NCBI GenBank assembly: GCA_022606135.1
Contig: JABYQN010000013.1
Coordinates: forward strand, 62,001 to 126,000
Direction of reading: 5' to 3'
Origin: Fomes fomentarius
Lineage: Eukaryota; Basidiomycota; Agaricomycetes; Polyporales; Polyporaceae
Length of the DNA: 64,000 nucleotides
In this document: piece by piece, positions 1 through 10,912 of the stretch
Numbering within the stretch: position 1 is the stretch's first letter
Layout: each line of letters starts with the position of its first letter
Notes under the pieces: model-generated
Told to the model about the DNA's origin: nothing
The model's input: the letters and a program-made list of their open reading frames with translations, nothing else
The model's database searches: none
Made by a program: the position numbers and the translations under genes

Positions 1-1
1 A

Positions 2-457
2 GTCACGGAGATGGGCTACGAAACACCACGCGCTCGTCGCTACGAACCACCGCCGGAGGACAAACCGCTACCTGAATTCACGCGGTCATCGACCTCTGAA
101 GATTCCGAGGAGAACATGCCTGGTCCCAACTACACTCAGCCAATGGACGACAATCTTGCCATGCCCGCTCCCGTCTCTACTCCCGCGCGCATACCCACCC
201 CTGCCTCTCCCCCTCAAGCTTCTCGTTCCAATACTGATATCCCCAAGATTGACGATGACATGCGTATCCGCTTACCGCCCTCTCACGAGATGGCCTGGCC
301 GCCTCCAACGTCGCCCTCACCGCCGCTCTCGGCAGTTCTCAACAACGTCAGGAATATCCCCGATGAGCCGGTCATGATTCCACCCCAGTCAATCCTGAAC
401 CAGAGCCTAGCCGCAGAACGAGGCACAGACGGCGCAATTCCATTGAATCGCAGTTGA
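2..457 (+). CDS. 3' end of a Pro/Ser-rich protein gene (partial)
   Basis: The frame is open from the left edge to a TGA at 455-457, giving about 151 codons of a low-complexity, disordered tail rich in Pro, Ser and acidic residues. I recognise no domain. The true end is uncertain. In another frame the stretch from about 389 to a TAA at 580-582 reads like coding sequence (it contains RRRNSIESQ and SQFEILGPPS), and an acceptor-like CAG lies at 386-388. An unrecognised intron could therefore move the C-terminus there. The upstream part lies outside the window. Confidence 0.45.
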   Translation, partial: VTEMGYETPRARRYEPPPEDKPLPEFTRSSTSEDSEENMPGPNYTQPMDDNLAMPAPVSTPARIPTPASPPQASRSNTDIPKIDDDMRIRLPPSHEMAWPPPTSPSPPLSAVLNNVRNIPDEPVMIPPQSILNQSLAAERGTDGAIPLNRS

Positions 458-1584
458 TGACAATGTCACAGTTCGAGATACTTGGTCCGCCTTCTGTTGC
501 TCCCTCGGCTAGTACGCTCAGAAGCAACGTCCTCCCGAACAAGTTCAAGTTGTGTTGTGCCGGGGCAGTTCGGGTTATGTAATGTCTAACGCCTGAACTT
601 GAATGTAGCTGGCGTCTGCCTTGCTGAGTTCCTCTCTCATCCGGGTTACGCGTTATGTCCCAGCATCCGATAGTCGAGCGATAACTGGCAACCTGATCAT
701 CACGCTCATTGCGCTGGACCAGCTCCCTTACCCAGAGCCGACTGACAATTGATCCGCAGCGTCGAACGACTCGCCGACGTGGATAGTACCTTAAGCGAGT
801 CTACTAGCCATCCAGCGGCGAGCACATAGATTCCGACCAATGCCTATTAACCTCAGCAGAAAAAACAAGATGGCGAGCTGCACCATGCATCGAGCGCTAC
901 GGAGCTCCTTCCACTTGCTGGTAGTAGTGTCAAACGTTCAAGTTGAATCAACGAGCTTCCCGTTTCCATCTCTATCCACCTTGGACCTTGGTTTGTTTCC
1001 TGATAGCACACCTAGGATATCCCGATTGCATCCGCGACTGTCCCTCTTCGGCCGGGACTGACTCGTGATGTGCTTCTTCCAAGCAACCTTCGACCGACGT
1101 ATCGAATGGCATAGGAACCTGCATGCAAGGTACGAGTGAATAAGTTCCTCCTGATGACGATGGTATCTGCAGGTACAAGCACCGTCCGGCAGCCCTATGT
1201 CCGACTTCCCACCGGCGCCATGTTCCTGACTTGCACGTCTCGCTGAACCCAGGTAGAGCTCATCCCTTGCCATTCGTTGTTGGTGGAGACCTTCTTGCTT
1301 CGCCATATCACTACTGAACTCCCCGCCTAGTGTCGAGGTTATCGCGAGGCACACCCCGGTGCTCGTTTAACAACTTTTTTACCACACTGCAATCACCCCC
1401 TTCTTCGAGCCGGCTCTTCTCAGGCACTCGAGTGGGACCTATCCAAATGCCGGTCGAACATGGCTTCGCGACGTGGCGTAGTCGTGACAATCATTCAAGA
1501 CGTGTGTTCACCATGTTGCCAGGTCCTTCGCACTCCCGCATATGGCACTCCCATTACCGGCGTCGTGTACCTAACGCTCAGGGA
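458..1584. other. Intergenic stretch, no gene recognised
   Basis: Short overlapping frames on both strands (for example 840-1061 and 938-1354) have no family resemblance, no consistent splice structure and no low-complexity coding bias. I read it as 3' flank of the first gene plus the promoter of the WSC gene. Confidence 0.4.
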
Positions 1585-1592
1585 TATATAAA
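1585..1592 (+). promoter_or_regulatory. TATA box of the WSC gene
   Basis: TATATAAA lies 113 bp before the ATG at 1705. A pyrimidine-rich stretch follows at about 1610-1640, where transcription probably starts. Confidence 0.6.
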
Positions 1593-1704
1593 CCTGTCGC
1601 GTGCGATCTGTCACTTCAGCCTTCAGAGCTCAGATCTCCTGTCATCAAGCCCCTGAGCAAAACCCGCGACACTCGTTCCGCCAGCCCATCTCAACGCTCG
1701 CAAG

Positions 1705-2482
1705 ATGCCATCCTCGCTCTCCATCCCCATCCTTGCATTCTTCTCTATTCTCCTCTTCGCGCGACTCGCGCAGGGATTTGAGACGCCCACTGTCCCGCTC
1801 AACTGGACCACCCTCTCCGTCTGCGCCGTCGACAACCCTGCGAGGATCATCGCAGGCGACATCACGACCCAGGCCGTCAACAACACACCCGCAGCGTGCA
1901 TCGCGTCCTGCGCCGCACAGGGCTTCGGCTACGCCGGAGTCGAGTTCGGGAACGAGTGCCACTGCGGGACTGGTCTCGCGGACGTCATCGAGGCTGCACC
2001 CGCCGAGGACTGCAACGTCCCATGCGCGGGCAATGACACGCTTCCTTGCGGTGGCTCGTGGCGCATCCAAGTTCGTCAGCCGTCGCTCCTGTTCTTGACA
2101 TTGCAGTGGTCGTGAGATGTACTGATATTGATATGCCACGCAGCTGTACACCTTCCCCGCCCTCCGCCCAGGCGCATGGGCCTACCAAGGGTGCATGGTC
2201 GACACACAGGACGCGCCAGCGTTCTCTGACCCCACGACGAGCACGTTCGACACCAACCTCGATCTGATCAACCAGTGTCTGCAGGCGTGCGCCCACCTCG
2301 GCTTCCGCTTTGCCGGGGTCGAGAACGCCGATGCGTGCCAGTGCAGCAGGGGCCCAACCGCGGCGGGGATGCAGCCCGCGAACGAGACGGACTGTAACTC
2401 GGTCTGCCCGCTTCCGGGTGTGGCAGGCTTTGAGTTCTGTGGTGGAGTGGAGCGATTGGCTGTGTTCAATTTCACTGGGTGA
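1705..2482 (+). CDS. Secreted protein with two WSC domains
   Basis: Exons 1705-2070 and 2144-2482 (73-bp intron, phase 0) give 234 aa. Residues 1-24 form a signal peptide (hydrophobic core, then ARLAQG). Two Cys-rich WSC modules follow, about residues 35-120 and 130-230. Each carries the typical order of a CV/CM start, a CxxxC helix, a G(Y/F)xxAGVE core, a CxCG/CQCS pair and a final CGG. WSC modules bind glycans and occur in fungal cell-wall sensors and secreted enzymes. This one has no transmembrane segment or catalytic domain in the frame seen, so I infer a secreted or wall-associated glycan-binding protein. The stop overlaps a good donor (GGGTGAGC), so a further exon cannot be excluded. 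An AATAAA lies at about 2568. Confidence 0.8.
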
Positions 2483-2736
2483 GCGCCTTGGGGTGGGGAT
2501 TGGGCGGGGGATGAGCGGCCACGGGCTGGACTCGGTCGGGCTCATCAGAGGGCTCCTTTCATGCTGTAATAAAGTGGTTCTGCTTCGCTCTCGAGGGTTC
2601 GTTGTCGACTTACTTCATACTAGGATGCCTTGTTCCACAGATTACTGTAGCACGATACAGATGTGATAGTACATACAGTTGCTAACCAGGATACCCATCT
2701 ATCACATCATACACGGTTGCGTGCCCTTCCTGCCTT

Positions 2737-5245
2737 CTACTCCTCGTCCTCATCGCCATCCGGATCAACGTCCATCCCATCCCCATCCTCGCTATACGGC
2801 TCCTGTTCCCTCACCTCACTCACAGGCATCCGGAAATTCTCAAACGTCCTCCCCGTCGGACCCACGCCCGCCCTCGCGCGCTCGAGCACCACCTTCTGGA
2901 CCGGGTCCCACTCCGCCACGCTCTGAAAGAACCTCCTCTTCTTCCCGCTGCCCGTCCCATTCCCGTACGCAGAACCGCGCCCGCCATGTCCGCAGCCGTC
3001 CTCGAGCTCGTCTTCTAACTCACGCTCGAACTCGGGTGGGAGCCGCGGGACGTCGAAATACTTGGACGTCACGATGCTCATCCGCTTCTTCCCGCTGCGT
3101 ATCCTGCGGGAGGACCGGCCCCGCGCGCTGCGTCGTGGCGCCTCACCATCTGACGCGTCCTGCTCGGGCTCGGGTTCTGAGTCGGTTTGGTCCGAGTCTT
3201 TCTGTATGTCGTAGACGAACCGCGCGTGTTCTACGCAAATAGCAAGTATGAGCATCAGTACTTCTTAAAAGCGAAGACAACAGTGGATACGCACGCGCTA
3301 GTCGTTCATCCAATTCGTCGATGGGCCCGTGTGCGTGGACACCGCCGAGGCCGAGATGCTCATCGAGGCTCTCGCGCGGGACATCCTGCATCTGCACAGA
3401 AGGAGCGGGCCGGAGCTCCGACAGGTTATGCAGCACCGTAGCTCTGGAAAAGGGCAGTCAGTTCGCGGTATAGAAAGTTAGAAACATACAACGTACGTTA
3501 GCTCGTTGAGGAAGCCGTGCTTGACATTCAGGTCCTCCAAGTTACTCTCAAGCACCTCTAGCCGGTACCTCGGCCCGAACCACTCAAAGCACTCATTCCA
3601 TGGCAGGTTCAAGTCGATATCGTTCTCGATCCCCAGAGCGCACGCTGTCTCGTACGTCCATGCGCGTGCGACGTTCTTCACCGTGTACCCTCCACCACCC
3701 AGCAGCATAAGGGGGATGTTCTTGGAGCGGACATACTGCACGCAACGAGCGTGCCCGTGCATGGTTAGGTTCAAACCGCCGAGCTTGTCTCCCGAGAGCG
3801 AGTCCGCGCCGCATTGAAGAACGATGGCGGAGGGACGGTAGACTTCAAGGATCTTGTCGAGAATCTGTGTGTGCGATAATGGCTATGAGAGGCGGAGCCA
3901 CTGGCACAGGCACAAGGAACATTATGGGTCCTAAGATAACATCGCGGTAACATAGGGATGAACAGAGGAAATGCTTTGTCATGTTCCCATTAGACGGCCA
4001 ATTGAACCCAAGCTCGTCATGAGATAGCGCATCAAACTATGGTGGGCAGATCGCCTTGAGCTGGACGGCGGCGAAGTGATGGCATTGCGCCCACACTCAC
4101 CCCCTATCATGTCGATATGACGAGCCCGGAACAGATATGATCCAGGGTCAAGCCGGAACTTCGTGGGGTATTTCAGCGAGAATATACGAGGAACATGCTG
4201 AGAACATCGAGTATTATGTATGTTTTCAGCATGTTTCCTCGATGTTCCTATGTTTCCGCAATGCTATCGTACGAAGCATTTCAACAACACTGAGAGTATT
4301 TAACACATCTGTGTTCGGTATCTTATCTTGGAACATGGGAATATGTATGGGGGCTGGACCTGCACGCACCGGTTCGAAGACGCTCTTGTACGACCCGTCC
4401 GTGATACCATCCTTGAGCGGAATGTTGACTGCATAGCCCTTGCCCTTGCCCCTCCCTCGATCCGAAAGTTGACCGGTGCCAGGGAAGAACTCTCCATACT
4501 TGTGCAGCGAGAAGGTCATGACGCGGTCGGTGGTGTAGAACGCCTCCTCGACGCCGTCTCCGTGGTGGCAGTCGATGTCGATGTAGAGCACGCGTGGGAC
4601 GTAGCGGAGCATCTCGAGAATGCCGAGGACGATGTCGTTGATGTAGCAGAAGCCAGAGGCCTCGCGCTTCTTAGCATGGTGTAGGCCGCCTGCCCAATTG
4701 ATCGCAATGTCCGCTTCTCCTTCCATGATCCGATTCGCCGCAGCTAGTTTGAATGCAGAAGAGATGAGGGAATTGGGGTGCAGCGAGCAGCAAAACAGAC
4801 GTACCTATAGACCCCCCGGCAGATATCGAACAGAACTCGAATACTCCTTCGAACGGTGGGTTGTCCTCTCCTACGAGGAAGCGCGTTCCGTGGTACGTGA
4901 GCCGTCGTGCGTTCTCGGGGGTGACTTTGGAAAGGAAGTCGACGTATTCGTCGGTGTGGAAGCGAGTGAGGGCTTCGGCGGTCGCACGTTTGGGACGCTA
5001 TTTGTCGTCAGGTTCCTGAAGTAGATGAGAGTGAGAGACGCACCAAGACATGCATCTTTGGGAGCATATCGTATGCTGAGACCAATTCATGAGTGATGCG
5101 CATGCGCTGGGGCTTCATTGCGTGCATGACGCCATACGTGTAAGCCCCTACATCGGCTACGGCGGTGGGGTTTGAAGGATATGCAAAAGAGCAGTAGAAA
5201 TCAAGACTGACGGTCGTAGTAGTACGCTACCCTCCGCTTAGACAT
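2737..5245 (-). CDS. hos2: Class I histone deacetylase, Hos2/HDAC3 type
   Basis: Seven exons on the minus strand: 5245-5212, 5156-5044, 4997-4805, 4743-4370, 3864-3497, 3443-3295, 3230-2737. All phases match; 574 aa. It removes acetyl groups from histone lysines in the nucleus. Visible motifs are [13 protein letters not shown] at the start, [27 protein letters not shown] (zinc-binding Asp and His, charge-relay His pair), [24 protein letters not shown] and [15 protein letters not shown] and [11 protein letters not shown] fit the Hos2/HDAC3 branch, acting in a Set3C-like complex, better than Rpd3. The last exon is an acidic and basic C-terminal tail, longer than in yeast Hos2. Exon 4 to exon 5 is bridged by a 505-bp intron (3865-4369), while the others are 46-64 bp. 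The gene stands head to head with the F-box gene, 385 bp apart. Confidence 0.92.
3865..4369 (-). other. Oversized intron of the deacetylase gene with a hairpin
   Basis: The donor GTGCGT and acceptor CACACAG join VFEP to ILDK without gain or loss of a residue against the family, so this is a true intron. At 505 bp it is about eight times its neighbours. It holds an imperfect hairpin with arms at 4188-4206 and 4223-4240 and a loop of about 16 nt, possibly an old small insertion. Confidence 0.6.
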
Positions 5246-5630
5246 ATAGGATGCTGTCTCGGCTTGACAGTGCTGGTTATTGTGAGTTGTAGGCAGTGGC
5301 CGTCGGTATAGTAGCAGCTTGTGGGAGTGTAGAGGGAGGTGAGAGGGAGGAGGAGGAAGGAGAAGGAGAAGAAAGGCGAGGTCATGCTTTGCCACATGCT
5401 CAATATCTCAAGATTCGGTTGCCGAATCGAGATCACATCGAGATCCCCTCTTGCATATCGGGCGCCCATCCACGGAGCAGTTTTGCTACCAACCGCCTGG
5501 TATATGGCTACCATCATCACTTCTCTGAGGACACGGTAAGGAGCTAGCTACTATGAGTAGCTGAGATATCGACTGATTTTGTGGAGCAGGGTTGAACCAA
5601 GTCTAGCGCCGGCGGCCCTACGAGTTGAAC
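5246..5630. promoter_or_regulatory. Divergent promoter region, deacetylase / F-box gene
   Basis: 385 bp separate the two start codons. It contains a purine-rich GGAGG-type tract on the plus strand (about 5329-5378). No clear TATA box was seen on either strand. Confidence 0.4.
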
Positions 5631-6242
5631 ATGTCACAAACGGAGTCGGAGTTCCTCCAACGTCCTCTGAAGGACATCGCCACAGAGATCCTGTTGCTAC
5701 GTTCCAATAATGCTGATTTGCGCAAGTCTAACAACTCTTTAACATGGAAAGCTGTCCTATCCAAGAGAGAGTTGAAACACTACCGTTGGCAGATGGTCTC
5801 GACCCGCGTCAAGGCCACACAGCGATCAGGTCTGCAGACATCGGTATGGAGTGAATCTTCGGTCAGGTTCTCATGCTTCTGATAGCTCAATTATTGTTTC
5901 AGAGGCCGAATCCCGACTGGATGTACCTTCCTCACGAGATCCTTCTCTCCATCTTCCGACTGACTCAGCCGCATATCCACCAGTACAACACGTCCGTTAT
6001 CTTAGGCCCTCGCAATCCCTGGCTTATCCAGCTCCGTACGAAGAAGGCACTTGTTCTTGTATGCAAGGCATGGTCCGCTCCCGCTACTGTGGTTCTCTAC
6101 GACAACATTGTCCTCAGACGCATGGGGCAGATATCTGCGCTAGCAAATACACTCCTCAAGCATTCGAAACTTGCGGTCCTTGTGCGATCGCTCTGCCTTG
6201 AATCATGTGTTATCTTGCAACACTGCGCGGACGCGGCTCGTG

Positions 6243-6255
6243 AAGATCTGGGCTC
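6243..6255 (+). repeat. Left target-site duplication of the SINE
   Basis: AAGATCTGGGCTC, identical to 6913-6925. It is coding sequence of the F-box gene (DLGS). Long A-rich target duplications of this kind are made by LINE-type reverse transcription. Confidence 0.9.
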
Positions 6256-6912
6256 GGGGGTAGGCTGGTGTAGTGGGTAACCCAGCCCCCTGTGGTGGGT
6301 TCGAACAAATCGCGAGGTCGCGAGTTCGAATCCCCTTGCCCCCGCCCTCGGTTGTCGCTTGGCGCCCGAGGTTCCACCCCCCCGATTATATCACGGCCTG
6401 GAAGGGTAGCCGGGACCTACCGGAACCTAGTACGGCAACGTGCATCCGACATGCCGGGTCACTTAGGGGTTTTCGGCAGCGCTATCCGGGCTTTGGCCCC
6501 GCCGAGCAATCACAATCACGTAACGACCATTGGCGTAGCCCGGCCGACCTGCCCGCTGCGGCGTGGGAGACTGTGGCGGTGTCCGGCCCGCGCACAGCCG
6601 GACCGAGGAGCAGGTGTAACCGATGGCAGTGGGCTCGGCTTTGGGGGGTCCGGGGCAAATAAGTCCGGGCCCGGGATGTCCGGAACGACGGTTGCGGGAG
6701 CGGTTTAGAAGGAGTGTCACGCGCCCCTGGGATCACACCGTGTGTATGATTAATTACGATTACTGCTACTGCGCCTAGCGCGAGCCCTTACCGATTAGTT
6801 GATAACCTATGCCAGAGTATGCCGTATAAAGTGGAACCGTCTGTAACCATAGTCTACCATAAGGCACTGCCTTCAAGGACTATAAACGAGGATTCCAAAA
6901 AAAAAAAAAAAA
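6256..6912 (+). mobile_element. tRNA-derived SINE with poly(A) tail
   Basis: A 657-bp insertion flanked by a perfect 13-bp direct repeat and ending in 18 consecutive A (6897-6914, partly shared with the target copy). The first 88 nt (6256-6343) look like a tRNA. GGGGGTA at 6256-6262 pairs fully, with one G-U, to TGCCCCC at 6337-6343. A CTGG/CCAG D-stem follows. An A-box TGGTGTAGTGG lies at 6266-6276, and B-box-like motifs at 6298-6306 and 6322-6333. The remaining body of about 550 bp is unrelated to tRNA and has no long coding frame, as expected of a non-autonomous retroposon moved by a LINE. SINEs are uncommon in fungi. Confidence 0.85.
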
Positions 6913-6925
6913 AAGATCTGGGCTC
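6913..6925 (+). repeat. Right target-site duplication of the SINE
   Basis: Perfect copy of 6243-6255; the first two A also belong to the poly(A) run. Confidence 0.9.
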
Positions 6926-7792
6926 TATCTTGCGCCGATGTACCAAGCTCAGATCTTTCTCGTTCCATGCTCATGAATCATTCCACGCCACCCATTGGGA
7001 TGCGGCGATATCCCGTTGCTCTGGCTTCCATCCTACGTGGTTCTTGGATCCAAGGTATGAGCGTATGCTGCAAGAGCGCCTCGAATCTGGCTTGCGCTCC
7101 CTGGACATTGCCTATACCTTCATAGACATGGAGGATGTCACCCCTCTCATCTCCACCCTCGCTCATGGGCTGCACCTCACATCGCTGACACTCGGGCCCA
7201 CACCTTCGTCGCGTTCCATCAATCCCGACGCTCTCCCTACTCTGCAGTTGCCCGAGCTCAGAAGCCTCCGAGTGCACTCGCTCACTTCGGAGAGATTCCA
7301 CATCTACGTTTCTCAGAAGTGGGCCATGCCCAAACTAGTCAGCTTCACCTGCGATAACTGCTACAGAGCACCCATCGCGCTTCTGGAGGCTCACGGATCG
7401 GGCTTGACGTACCTCTATCTTCGACTCGACCGCGACGCCTTTAGGTTCTTCATCCCGCCAAGTGATCCTTCGATCCTTCCCCGCCTTTCGGAGCTATGCC
7501 CCCGGATCGAGCACCTGGTGCTCACCGTGGAGAAGGAAGATTTGCCATCACTCTCCATTCACTCCTCCACGCTGCACTTCTTGGACATTCTTCACACGTC
7601 GTTCAGATTATCGGACTACACATCCATCGCACTCGCCCCGGACACTCACGCGCCCTCCCTGAAGTGCATCCGATTCGTAGAGATGGGCGCGTGGTTCTAC
7701 CCGATCATGGCCCATCCGTCCCTGCTACTCCATGAAGTCTCGTCCTTCCCGCCGATGACAGAAGAGGACGAGGGTGAGGGTGAGGACGAGCA

Positions 7793-7917
7793 TGAGAACG
7801 AGAACGAGAACGAGAACGAGAACGAAGACGAAGACGACTACGAGAACGAAATCGAAATCGAAATCGAGGACGAGGACGAGGATGAGGACGAGGGTGAGGA
7901 CGAGGACAGGGACGAGG
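7793..7917 (+). repeat. Coding microsatellite, GAGAAC/GAGGAC type
   Basis: Imperfect hexanucleotide units encode alternating Glu-Asn, then Glu-Ile and Glu-Asp runs (ENENENENENEDED) in the acidic tail of the F-box protein. The length is likely variable between strains. The antisense frame is an artefact of the repeat. Confidence 0.75.
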
Positions 7918-8885
7918 TAACGATGCTGGAGTGGACAGAGTTGACTACAGGAGGCATCGAGTACCTTGTCCCAGGTGACCGGCTCCGGCAGAAGTGGTGG
8001 TGTGTTGCGCGCGATCCCCGAGGCGCTATCCAATGTGGTCCAGATGCTGCCGACGAGGATGTAGGAGAGAGCTCGTACGTCTACGAGTCGGACGCTGACA
8101 GCGACACGTCGGCGGACTCGGACGTCGACATGGGCAGCAGCGGCCATAGGGATGGCGGATCCCGCTACTCTGGGGCAGAGACCGAAGCGATCCACTCTGA
8201 CTCGGATTCGGAATCTAACAGCAGTATATCATCGGACGACGAAGGCGAAAGCGAGCATCAGCTTGGACGCAGGATAGTCCTCCGCATATTCCGGTCTGCG
8301 TTGGAGCGCGATTTGTTGATCGACGCCAGCCTCGAAAGCGAAGATGCCTCGGATGGCCATGATTCTGACACGGATATGTCGGACTCAAACACGCCGTGGA
8401 CCATTTCGTAGGGTCGTCTAGTGTCATAGTTGTACATTTACCCGACGAATGGCTACGGAGTTTATCAGACGCTAGCCTTTTGACGTTGATGGTACCCAGG
8501 TCGCGGTCGAATTCAGTCACTGAGGAGGGCGAGGGATCTGGGTAACGCTGTTCAAAAGTGGCACCGTCAGTCTCGTACCAACGCGCGAGACCAACTTGCT
8601 TGAATGAAATCCGGATTCGTATGCGACACAAGAGGCAGGATCGCTGCTAGGCTGTGCCCGGGTCCTTCGAGTGTCTTGCTAGTACTATCCACCGGGGCAT
8701 GTCGTAGGAACAATTGTCACAGTAAGTACATTGTACGGAGTCGCACTCCTAAGTCGACTCCTCCGGGCCGCGGCGCTAGGCGTGTCTGGGTCATGTGATG
8801 CGCATAGCAGTAATGTCGGTCTGGTGTCGGTCCTCGGACGACTCCTCACCCTCTCTGTCTTGCCGCGACTCAATCTGCGCATTAG

Positions 8886-10912
8886 ATGCTAGGGATGACC
8901 CTCAGACGCAGCGCACGGCTTTCAGTTGCCATAAGCTCTGCTCCGACAGCTTCTGCAAATCAGTCTGCAGCTCGTAGTATATCGCTTTCAACTCTCAGCT
9001 CTGTCTCCAATTCAACACCCGAACTCGACGTTAACCCCAGGCCAACAAAACGTGTTCGTATCGCGCGTCCTTCAACTGCTGCGGTGGATGCTAGAGAAGA
9101 GGAGGAACCCGCGCCTGTGAAGAAATCTCGTCGCAAACCGAAGGCGGAGGTCCCAGAGCCTACGGTAGATGACTTCACTCCTAGAGTGATCAATACGTGG
9201 AAGATTGGCCCACATGTGTCGTCGGCTGGAGGAGTAGAGCATGCTATCACGAATGCGGCATCGGTCGGGTACGTTGTTTTGTCTCCTTGATGTTGTTCCA
9301 GAGTGTAAATTGCCCGCCGTTCAGCGCGAACGCCTTCGCACTTTTCCTAAAGTCGCAGAGAAAGTGGGACTCGAATGCGCTGAAAGGCGATTCGATCACC
9401 AAGTTCAAGGATCGCATGAAGCTGTTTGGATATTCTCCCTCCCACATCCTTCCCCATGGAAGCTATCTTGTCAACTTAGGGAATCCTGATGAGTGAGTAC
9501 GTCGATCTGTCTGTCCCGTCCATTTGTTCCTCCTATGAATCTGCCGCCATAGAGAGAAGAGAGAAAAGTCGTACAAGTGCTTCCTTGACGACCTGAAGCG
9601 GTGCGAACAGCTTGGTTTGCAGCTATACAACTTCCAGTAAGCCAATCCGCATAGTATAAGTCATCCATTTACCGGCAATGACATCGAGGTAGTCCTGGTT
9701 CGACAGTCGGAGTCGCGACAATGAAAGAGTCGATAGCGCTCATAGCGGAGTGTATCAACCGTGCCCATAAAGAGACGGAGTCCGTCGTGATAGTACTGGA
9801 GAACATGGTAGGCATCCACTTATTTATGATCGATATAGTTGCACTCATTCAAGATCACTATAGGCAGGTTCCGGCAATGTCATCGGTTCCCGCTTTTCTG
9901 AACTTGGTGAGATCATCAAGCAAGTAGTGGATAAGACCCGAGTTGGTGTATGTTTAGATACGTGTGAGTGACTTACAGCTGGCCACATGCATTCGCTTGA
10001 CCGCTCTCCGTCTTGTAGGCCACATGTACGCTGCAGTAAGTAACGACCCCGACAGTTGTATCTTCTCGTATGTCTGACAGCTGCTCTGTAGGGGTACGAC
10101 ATCACTACACCAGAGGGATGGGAGTGAGTGATCCACAGCGTTACCTGGGGCCGAATACTGATGAAATCGTTGTCAAGTGCTACCAGTACGTTCCTCGTCA
10201 ATAACGACCATCGAGTTCACCTTACCCTAGCCCTCCTCAGTGGCTGAATTCGACCGAGACGTGGGTATCTTCTACCTCAAAGGCATGCATCTCAACGACT
10301 CGAAAGGTGCACTCGGGAGCAAGAAAGACCGGCACGAGAATATTGGATTGTAAGTACAATGTCTTCTCCGTCATCTTTCCTCGCCGTCACCCTAATCCAG
10401 CGCTCAATTCGTCCATACCTGTTAGAGGACATCTCGGCCTACGTACCTTTGCACACATCCTCTCCGACCCACGCACGTGCGACATTCCGCTCGTCCTCGA
10501 GACCCCCGCATATGACGTACCGTCGACGTCTGGATCCAGCGCTGCTGCGCGTGATAGGCTCGCGAAGGAGGGCATGGGCGTGTGGCGCACGGAGGTGTCG
10601 GTACTGAACCGGCTCTCTGGACGACCTCGTGCTGGTCAGAGCGGTAGCACTGAAGGAGACAACGGGGAGGATGGCGTGATCGGAGATGCGAATGAGGATG
10701 CGAAAGGACGACTGGAGGAGAGCGAATTGGAGGATTTCAAGGCGGAGATTGCGGACGCGGTCGAGAATGCAAGTAAGTTGAAGGATGGGAAGGGGAAGAA
10801 GCAGGGTGGGGGGAAGGGACAGGGCGCGAAGAGGAAGGCGAAACGGAAAGCTGGTAAAGAGGAGGAGGAGGAGGAAGAGGATGGGGATAGCTGTTGCGAC
10901 CTGGAGCAGTGA
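8886..10912 (+). CDS. apn1: AP endonuclease 1, endonuclease IV family
   Basis: Ten exons: 8886-9268, 9325-9492, 9553-9636, 9693-9807, 9864-9963, 10019-10035, 10092-10123, 10178-10185, 10241-10349, 10426-10912. Phases agree; 500 aa. The enzyme cuts DNA at abasic sites and trims blocked 3' ends in base-excision repair, in nucleus and mitochondrion. All metal ligands of the family can be found: [44 protein letters not shown] and LETPAYD. The N-terminus (about 95 aa, KR-rich: KKSRRKPK) is a likely nuclear signal. The C-terminus ends in a Lys-rich then Glu-rich stretch, as in yeast Apn1. Exons 6 (17 nt) and 8 (8 nt) are microexons, each needed to keep GWDATMAEFDR and CHMYAAGYD in frame. A decayed second copy lies at 16.55-17.84 kb. 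Confidence 0.92.

Larger units (their letters stand above)
5631..8411 (+). pseudogene. F-box protein gene interrupted by a SINE
   Basis: Exon 1 is 5631-5843 and exon 2 starts at 5903 after a 59-bp intron. Exon 2 is open to 6255, is broken by the insertion 6256-6912, and resumes after the second target-site copy to a TGA at 8409-8411. Leaving out the insertion and one 13-bp target copy (670 bp) puts both halves in one frame of about 683 aa. The protein has an N-terminal coiled coil (residues 1-70), an F-box-like segment (YLPHEILLSIFRL), a leucine-rich middle and a strongly acidic tail from about residue 380. F-box proteins pick substrates for SCF ubiquitin ligases; this large agaricomycete family is mostly uncharacterised. 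As it stands, translation stops inside the SINE soon after the F-box. Whether the disruption is fixed or an allele cannot be told. Confidence 0.8.

Noticed and set aside
6256..6343. A functional tRNA gene
   Set aside because: The acceptor and D stems pair, but the T-stem does not pair well, the anticodon arm is irregular and there are two B-box-like motifs. It sits at the head of a poly(A)-tailed insertion with target duplications, so it is a SINE head.
6260..6915. The SINE removed as an intron
   Set aside because: The best donor (GTAGGC at 6260) and acceptor (AAAAAAG at 6914-6915) leave the two halves out of frame, and the acceptor has no pyrimidine tract.
7725..8195. Minus-strand Leu/Val repeat protein
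   Set aside because: It is the reverse reading of the acidic Glu/Asp/Asn repeats of the F-box protein.
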